From Acinetobacter tandoii DSM 14970 = CIP 107469 (GTDB taxonomy: Bacteria; Pseudomonadota; Gammaproteobacteria; Pseudomonadales; Moraxellaceae), in assembly GCF_000400735.1 (NCBI RefSeq), contig NZ_KE007359.1, positions 1-64,000 of the forward strand: 64,000 bases of DNA. Direction: 5' to 3'. Position 1 is the stretch's first letter. Each line of letters opens with the position of its first letter. The position numbers were made by a program, and so were the translations under genes. This document shows, in pieces, positions 58,239 through 64,000 of the stretch. The notes under the pieces are model-generated. The model was given only the letters and a program-made list of their open reading frames with translations. It was not told the origin of the DNA and did no database searches.

Positions 58239-60317
58239 TTACTTTATAACGCTTAACAAAAAGTGCTGCGCATTATGTGGCTTTTCATTTTCTATGCATG
58301 AGTTACGCTTCCAACTACCATCACTTTGTAATAGCCATGCTTGTTGATTATCCATTAAATAATTTTCTAACCCTTGCTGATAAATTCTTTTTTTGAGTCT
58401 AGTATTTTCAATAGGAAAGCACACTTCAACACGTTTAAATAAATTACGCTCCATCCAGTCAGCACTAGAACAATACACAAGTGTATCACCATTATTGTAA
58501 AAATAATAGACACGAGTATGCTCAAGAAAACGCCCTACAATTGAGCGAACACGAATATTTTCTGATAAGCCAATTAGGCCTGGACGTAAACAACAAATAG
58601 AACGAATGATTAATTCTATTTGCACACCAGCTTGAGAAGCTTCGTATAATTTATTAATCAATTGAACTTCGGTTAGTGCATTGACCTTAATGATAATTTT
58701 TGCCGGTTTCCCTGCTTTCGCAAGCACAATCTCGTTTTCAATAAAATTCATCAACTGACTATGCAAAGTAAATGGTGCATGTAGAAGTTTCTTTAACTTC
58801 ACCATTTTGCCCATACCGGTTAATTCTTGAAAAATACGATGTACATCTTCACACAAATCTTGATTGGTCGTTAATAAACCGTAATCAGTGTAAATTTTGG
58901 CATTGCCAGCATGATAATTTCCTGTACCTAAATGTGCGTAGCGCACCAGTTTTTGATTTTCTCGGCGTACCACCAAAATCATTTTGGCATGAGTTTTATA
59001 GCCGACAATGCCATATACCACCACGGCACCCGCTTCCTGTAAAACATTGGCAACAGCGATATTGGACTCTTCATCAAACCGTGCCCGTAATTCAATCACT
59101 GCGGTGACTTCTTTACCATTTCTTGCCGCCTCAGCCAAAATTTGCACAATTTCTGAATTTGCACCGCTACGGTACAAGGTCTGTTTAATGGCCAAAACAT
59201 GCGGATCTTGCGCGGCTTCACGTAATAATCGAATTACAGGGGAAAATGATTCAAAAGGATGATGCAATAAAATATCTTGTTTCTGCATCGCACTGAAAAT
59301 ATTTGCAGATTTTTTCAGTATTTTTGGAATCACAGGAGTATGTGGCTCATAGCGTAAATATGGGCGTTTAAAATCCGAGACCAATCGAGCCAAATTAACA
59401 GGCCCGTCGACACGATACAATTGATGCGTATCCAAATCGAATTCTTTGAGTAAGTATTCATAAATATGTGTTGGACAATTTTTATTGACCTCCAAACGTA
59501 CTGCCCGACCAAAACGGCGTGAACTGAGTTCGTCTTTTAAGGCTTCCGCTAAGTCTTCAACATCTTCAGTTAACGTTAAATCTGCATTTCGGGTTACTCT
59601 AAATTGATAGCAACCCGTTGCCGTCATTCCCGGAAATAAATCAGACACATGAGTATGAATAATTGAAGAGAGCATCACATGATGCTCTTTGCCTTCGGTC
59701 AACTCATCTGGCAAACGCACCACACGTGGCAATGAACGTGGTGCAGGAACCACTGCCAAATCGATCTGACGGCCAAAGGCATCCTTACCTTCCAAAGTCA
59801 CAATGAAATTAAGTGATTTGTTGACCAAGCGTGGAAAGGGATGCGCAGGATCTAAACTTATTGGTGTTAAGGCTGGTGCAACCTGTTCCTGAAAATATTT
59901 TTTGACCCAATTAGATTGTGCTTGAGTTAACTCTCCACGTCTTAAAAAGCTGATGCCTTCTTCTCTTAACTGCGGAAAAATTTGCTCATTTAAAATTTGA
60001 TATTGGCGTTCAATCGCAGCATGTGCTGTCTCCGAAATTTGATGTAAAATTTCTTGTGGGGATAAACCATCAGCCGTTTGTATGTCTCGCTCTTGAACAA
60101 AATGTTCCAACATAGTTGCAACACGAATTTCAAAAAACTCATCTAAATTTCTAGAAAAAATTAATAAAAAATTCAATTTTTCTAAGAGTGGATTTAAAGG
60201 ATCGACCGCTTGTTCTAAGACACGTAAATTAAAATCTAAAATTGACAACTCGCGATTAATATATCGCTCAACTTGACCATATACCGGGGGGGAGGCTTGT
60301 GTAACTACGGAATTCAT
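58239..60317 (-). CDS. ppk: Polyphosphate kinase 1
   Basis: 692 residues. Makes polyphosphate from ATP through a phosphohistidine; the catalytic His is in [13 protein letters not shown]. The N-terminal domain begins [19 protein letters not shown], and [11 protein letters not shown] and the C-terminal HKD-like domains are present. Start [15 protein letters not shown] at ATG 60317. It is upstream of an MgtC-like and a Na/Pi cotransporter gene on the same strand, so the three make a phosphate-related group. Confidence 0.95.
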   Translation of the reverse strand: MNSVVTQASPPVYGQVERYINRELSILDFNLRVLEQAVDPLNPLLEKLNFLLIFSRNLDEFFEIRVATMLEHFVQERDIQTADGLSPQEILHQISETAHAAIERQYQILNEQIFPQLREEGISFLRRGELTQAQSNWVKKYFQEQVAPALTPISLDPAHPFPRLVNKSLNFIVTLEGKDAFGRQIDLAVVPAPRSLPRVVRLPDELTEGKEHHVMLSSIIHTHVSDLFPGMTATGCYQFRVTRNADLTLTEDVEDLAEALKDELSSRRFGRAVRLEVNKNCPTHIYEYLLKEFDLDTHQLYRVDGPVNLARLVSDFKRPYLRYEPHTPVIPKILKKSANIFSAMQKQDILLHHPFESFSPVIRLLREAAQDPHVLAIKQTLYRSGANSEIVQILAEAARNGKEVTAVIELRARFDEESNIAVANVLQEAGAVVVYGIVGYKTHAKMILVVRRENQKLVRYAHLGTGNYHAGNAKIYTDYGLLTTNQDLCEDVHRIFQELTGMGKMVKLKKLLHAPFTLHSQLMNFIENEIVLAKAGKPAKIIIKVNALTEVQLINKLYEASQAGVQIELIIRSICCLRPGLIGLSENIRVRSIVGRFLEHTRVYYFYNNGDTLVYCSSADWMERNLFKRVEVCFPIENTRLKKRIYQQGLENYLMDNQQAWLLQSDGSWKRNSCIENEKPHNAQHFLLSVIK

Positions 60318-60429
60318 ATACTACCCATATTTCTTAAAAGCAATGCCATTTTTAGTTGGCTAAAAATAAATAGAATTACAAAACAAAAACTTAAATATCA
60401 TTCTAAAATATTGAAAATAAATCCTAAAT

Positions 60430-61698
60430 TTACTGAATAACCATCCAAAGTACCGCCATTAAAATCGCCATATGCAGCATTTGTGCGGGGGCAAAATATA
60501 GAAAATATTTCCCGCCACCAGTTAAAAATGCATTGATGCTTTTAGAAAATGCATGTGCAGCCAAACCAATCATCATAGCGTAGACCAACGTCATCTGCTG
60601 TGGTGTTCCTTGCATCACCACCGTTGCCATGGCGGCATGCACTTCAAATAAAGAAGCGAAGAATGCCCCAATAATCAAACCGCTATCACCCAACACTACA
60701 TTCAAGCCATATACCGCTGCTTGAATCACTGTCAGTGTTACCACAATGATCAAGGCTTCCTTAATGCTGAACATCCGACTGTCCATATGCGTAATATCAT
60801 TTTGTGGTGTAGCCTGTTGACCCATCGTCGCTTTGGATGAATGAATTAACATCAAGGCAATGATCAAAAGCACTGCAATGCCAATACTGCAAGGCAACAA
60901 TAAAACCTTAAACCAAGCAAAATTAATCCCTGCGACAATAATCAGCAGCTGTAACAGGGTCGCAATACAGGAAATTAAGCCTGCACCAGCATTAGATTTG
61001 GCTTCTGCTTTGCCTGAACGGACTTCCATGCCCAAACTGGCAATAGTTGCGGTGCTAGAAACAAAACCGGATGCCAAAGATGACAACATCAAGGCTTTAT
61101 TGTTTGGCAAGAGACGTTTAGCAATATGTGCCAAGGACTGTACGCCTAAAATCATGATCAGCAGTTTTAGAATCACATATGGATTGAGTACTGTGCCCCA
61201 CATTGCCTGATCCGGCATCAGTGGCAAGGCAATTAAAATCAGTGCCAGTAAAAACAAACCGTCACGCAGTTCAAAATGCTGAATCCAATTGCCAGCAAAA
61301 TAATGCAATGACTGCTTGCCCATTAAAATCAGACACAACACTACCGCTAACCCTGCAGCAAGCGGCACATTAAACACACATAATGCACCAATCAAATAGG
61401 TCATCAAAAATGCCAGTTCAGTGGTCGCACCAATATCCTGTTTTTGTTTAATCAGGCTATAAACACAAAAAGTCGTGACTGAAAATGCACCTAAGATACC
61501 TACTGCAAGATGTAGTAAAAAACATACTGCCCCAAGCAAGGCGCAAATGGTAAATGAACGCAGTCCGGCAAAACTGGGTTCACTTTCTTTACGATTATGC
61601 CTTTCCCGTTCTAAACCGATTAATAAACCGCAGCCTAATGCAGATACCATGACTCTCAATAATTCTTGAAAGGACAAATCTAGTAATACAGTATTCAA
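60430..61698 (-). CDS. MgtC/SapB and DUF4010 membrane protein
   Basis: 422 residues with many hydrophobic segments. N-terminal MgtC-like domain (GCGLLIGLERERHNRKESEPSFAGLR, residues about 18-43) and a C-terminal DUF4010 domain (about 200-420, with SGFVSSTATIASLGMEVRSG). MgtC proteins modulate the F1Fo ATPase and magnesium or phosphate homeostasis; the role of the fused form is unknown. It lies between ppk and the Na/Pi gene, consistent with phosphate stress. Confidence 0.85.
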   Translation of the reverse strand: MNTVLLDLSFQELLRVMVSALGCGLLIGLERERHNRKESEPSFAGLRSFTICALLGAVCFLLHLAVGILGAFSVTTFCVYSLIKQKQDIGATTELAFLMTYLIGALCVFNVPLAAGLAVVLCLILMGKQSLHYFAGNWIQHFELRDGLFLLALILIALPLMPDQAMWGTVLNPYVILKLLIMILGVQSLAHIAKRLLPNNKALMLSSLASGFVSSTATIASLGMEVRSGKAEAKSNAGAGLISCIATLLQLLIIVAGINFAWFKVLLLPCSIGIAVLLIIALMLIHSSKATMGQQATPQNDITHMDSRMFSIKEALIIVVTLTVIQAAVYGLNVVLGDSGLIIGAFFASLFEVHAAMATVVMQGTPQQMTLVYAMMIGLAAHAFSKSINAFLTGGGKYFLYFAPAQMLHMAILMAVLWMVIQ

Positions 61699-61747
61699 TT
61701 TCTTAGCCTCAACACAGCTGGATAAAAAATGCGATGAACCACATTCA

Positions 61748-63340
61748 TCAAGACTCCTCTAAAAGACGCTCATACATCACGTTAGAGAAACGATAGCTAT
61801 GTGCAATTAAGCGATCCATCCAACGCTGTGCAGCTAATAATTCCACCCCTTTGGATGCGCTTAATTGATTTACTTCGGTATATTCCATGACTTTTTTACG
61901 CGTTTCGGCACGATGGCTACTGGTCCATTTTTTTAACTGATTTAAATCGGCTCTAAGATTTTCAATGACTGACCGATCTGCTAACTGTTCTATATGTGAA
62001 AAGTAACTTTCTAAAATATTGCAATAATCTAGTGCTAACTGAAAAATTGCCGGCTGTGTTCGTAGCAATATGGCATTATCTAAACGCTCTAAATCATTAT
62101 GTAAGACACGTACATAGACCATTACTCGCAGTAATGATAAGAATTTTTGTTTGAGTGCAGGATGCTCAGGAATCGCTATTTTTTCTAAATACTGCTCAAT
62201 ATGCTGAATAATCTCATTCAGCGTATTCAGCTGCTGCTGTCTAGGTAATGTACCGGTCTGAAAAACCATTTGCAGAATTTTAAAAATCTCAAATATGCTG
62301 AAATATACTGCCTTTTCCGCAGCCTCTACTGCAATAGCAGGTACTTGTAAACTAGCATCATCCAGACTGTCTAAAATGGCAGGATTATTACTTGGCAACC
62401 ATTGGATAATTTTCTGTTCTAAAAATTTCAGACTTGGCATAAATATACATGCCCCCAACACACTGAACGTGGTATGAAACAGCGCGAGCATAATCACCTG
62501 ATCAATGCTGCTGAAAAATGCACTGTGTTTAATCAACCAAAGAAAAAACGGAGCCAACATGAAAAATGCCACAATCGCACTGATGAGATTAAAAATCACG
62601 TTCACAGCAACTGTACGTTTGGCATTGATCGAAGCACCAATCACCGAAATCACGGTAATGCCGACTGCACCAATATTTTGCCCAATCACCATATATAGTG
62701 CCTGCGGTAAATCAATTGCACCGCTGACTAAAGCAGCCATAGTCGCTGTAATAGATGCACTAGAGGACTGCAGCAGCATCGCCATAATGATGCCGATCAG
62801 CACCAAAACCAATTGTGACCACAAGCTGTCATAACCAAAAAAGGATAAATCTGAGTGTGCAGCAAACCCCGCCATGGCTTTTTGCAAAACATCGATGCCA
62901 AAGAAAATCAGACCAAAGCCTGCAATCACAAAACCCAATAAAGCCATTTGACCTTTAGCAATGAGTTTAAGTAGAGCGCCAAAAGCAATCATCGGCAATG
63001 CCAACATGGAAATGGAAAATTTCATGCCCAAAAATGCCACAATCCAACCAGTACTGGTTGTGCCGATATTGGCACCAATCACCACACTCATGGCTTGCGT
63101 GAAACTAAGTACCCCTGCTCCGACAAAACCAATCGCGGCGACAATTGTTGCTGTAGATGAATGCACCAGCAATGTCATGCCCAAACCTGACAGCATGGCT
63201 TTAAACGGTGTTGCCGTAAACCGTGTCAGTAACTCCTTCAAGGTCTGACCTGCAATTTCTTTAAGGCTATCAGTCAGTAACGTCATACCAATTAAAAATA
63301 GACCGACACCGCCACATAGTTCAGAGAGAATTTGAAGCAC
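61748..63340 (-). CDS. Na/Pi cotransporter with PhoU-like tail (NptA/YjbB type)
   Basis: 530 residues. Two Na_Pi_cotrans repeats with the inverted signature segments LLVHSSTATIVAAIGFVGAG and LLQSSSASITATMAALVSGA. The C-terminal ~200 residues (about 330-530) are helical and PhoU-like. Such proteins move phosphate (often export) with sodium. Neighbouring ppk and MgtC-like genes support a phosphate role. A single ATG at 63340 gives the normal length. Confidence 0.9.
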   Translation of the reverse strand: MLQILSELCGGVGLFLIGMTLLTDSLKEIAGQTLKELLTRFTATPFKAMLSGLGMTLLVHSSTATIVAAIGFVGAGVLSFTQAMSVVIGANIGTTSTGWIVAFLGMKFSISMLALPMIAFGALLKLIAKGQMALLGFVIAGFGLIFFGIDVLQKAMAGFAAHSDLSFFGYDSLWSQLVLVLIGIIMAMLLQSSSASITATMAALVSGAIDLPQALYMVIGQNIGAVGITVISVIGASINAKRTVAVNVIFNLISAIVAFFMLAPFFLWLIKHSAFFSSIDQVIMLALFHTTFSVLGACIFMPSLKFLEQKIIQWLPSNNPAILDSLDDASLQVPAIAVEAAEKAVYFSIFEIFKILQMVFQTGTLPRQQQLNTLNEIIQHIEQYLEKIAIPEHPALKQKFLSLLRVMVYVRVLHNDLERLDNAILLRTQPAIFQLALDYCNILESYFSHIEQLADRSVIENLRADLNQLKKWTSSHRAETRKKVMEYTEVNQLSASKGVELLAAQRWMDRLIAHSYRFSNVMYERLLEES

Positions 63341-63433
63341 TACATTCCCCTATAAATTTCAAAAAAATTATGCTATTAAATGACATTTATTTAAATCTTG
63401 CGCCATTGAATTATTATCAAAGAATAAAAAAAA

Positions 63434-63466
63434 GCAGGCAGACTATTCAGGGAGTCATCTGCCTGC
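63434..63466 (-). terminator. Terminator of the ABC permease gene
   Basis: 9-bp stem GCAGGCAGA / TCTGCCTGC, loop of 15 bases, with eight T residues on the minus strand. It lies 15 bp past the permease stop and separates it from the Na/Pi gene. Confidence 0.9.
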
Positions 63467-63480
63467 AAAAGGGAAACTCT

Positions 63481-64000
63481 TTACGCCATGGTATGAATCG
63501 TGTCTTTAAAGCGCTTCCAAGACACATAAAAAAACACTGACGCAATACCTAACAACCATACAAATGATGGCCACACCACATCGAATCCTGCATTACGGTA
63601 TAAAATGGCCTGAGCCAAAGAGACGAAGTGTGTAGTTGGGGCAATCATCATGACCTGCTGCACAATTTCCGGCATGCTTTCGCGTGGAGTAGATCCGCCT
63701 GACAGCATTTGCATTGGAATTAGTACCAGCATCATTAACAAACCAAACTGCGGCATAGATTTTGAAACGGTTGCCATATAAATACCCATCGAAGTGGTTG
63801 CAAACAGTGTGAGTAAGGCGCCAAAGAAAAAGAGCGGCAAACTACCATCAATCGGGACATGCAATACACCCTGAATCACGACTTTTAAGCCAACAAATAC
63901 TGCGATCAATACCACAAGACTCATTGACCAGACTTTGGACATCATGATTTCAAATACCGTTACTGGCATCACCATCAAATGTTCAATGGTGCCATGCTCA
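63481..64000 (-). CDS. ABC-2 type transporter permease, C-terminal part
   Basis: The frame is open to the window edge, so the gene starts beyond 64000. The visible ~173 residues have five hydrophobic segments and the pattern EHGTIEHLMVMPVTVFEIMMSK and LVLIPMQMLSGGSTPRESMP, typical of YhhJ/YbhR-type ABC-2 permeases that pair with drug or lipid exporters. The internal ATG at 63978 is not the start. Its partner genes are outside the window. Confidence 0.85.
   Translation of the reverse strand, partial: EHGTIEHLMVMPVTVFEIMMSKVWSMSLVVLIAVFVGLKVVIQGVLHVPIDGSLPLFFFGALLTLFATTSMGIYMATVSKSMPQFGLLMMLVLIPMQMLSGGSTPRESMPEIVQQVMMIAPTTHFVSLAQAILYRNAGFDVVWPSFVWLLGIASVFFYVSWKRFKDTIHTMA

Overview
The window is chromosomal DNA of a gammaproteobacterium, and the gene content points to Acinetobacter. 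The signs are a low-GC chromosome (about 40% by eye), a def / LysM protein / dprA / tsaC neighbourhood, a zur-znuCB operon divergent from znuA with an AT-rich Zur-type palindrome, and protein sequences that read like Acinetobacter versions of AtpD, Def, Ppk1 and GuaA. I could not run a search, so the species is open; the genus call is recognition from memory.

Layout. 1-2361: the 5' half of an rRNA operon read leftward (16S, tRNA-Ile, tRNA-Ala; the 23S gene lies outside the window). 2.8-5.4 kb: an OprC-type copper TonB receptor with a His-rich DUF2946 protein. 5.4-9.0 kb: def, a LysM protein, dprA and tsaC. 9-14.8 kb: assorted metabolic, transport and stress genes (EamA exporter, AraC regulator, glutathione peroxidase, RcnB-like protein, AdhP). 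14.9-22.1 kb: the complete F1Fo ATP synthase operon atpIBEFHAGDC read leftward, with a visible promoter and terminator. 22.2-25.3 kb: zinc uptake (znuA versus zur-znuC-znuB). 25.3-27.1 kb: a LysE-type exporter and a Dyp peroxidase.

27.1-35.1 kb is accessory: an intact IS982-family element with a 4-bp target duplication, then an AT-rich type VI secretion cargo module. Reading leftward this is vgrG, a putative periplasmic protein, a 784-residue two-headed peptidoglycan hydrolase, and a lipoprotein. 35.3-45.6 kb is mostly core: maeA, a frameshifted DUF2798 gene, argS, a SPOR protein, GST/OsmC/pirin, a GGDEF cyclase, and a PadR-(metal-site-less Fur)-DUF3861 cluster. 45.7-48.8 kb: guaA followed by a cytosine methyltransferase and a PD-(D/E)xK-like restriction enzyme, all before a single terminator.

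49-53.1 kb: DoxX, DedA, LysE, a ParA-like ATPase, SirB2-like and BolA proteins. 53.3-57.4 kb: three tandem tRNA-Gly genes followed by a very small integrative element (repressor, HTH/excisionase-like protein, tyrosine integrase, small protein, DUF1376 protein, DnaC-like ATPase) with no structural, packaging or lysis genes. 57.4-58.2 kb is an AT-rich gap holding at most one or two tiny ORFs. 58.2-63.3 kb groups phosphate-related genes (ppk1, an MgtC/DUF4010 membrane protein, a Na/Pi cotransporter with a PhoU-like tail). The window ends inside an ABC-2 permease gene.

Best candidates for new biology: the VgrG cargo module; the minimal tRNA-linked integrative element; the T-arm base-pair switch among the three tRNA-Gly copies; and the PadR/degenerate-Fur pair with a clear operator palindrome.
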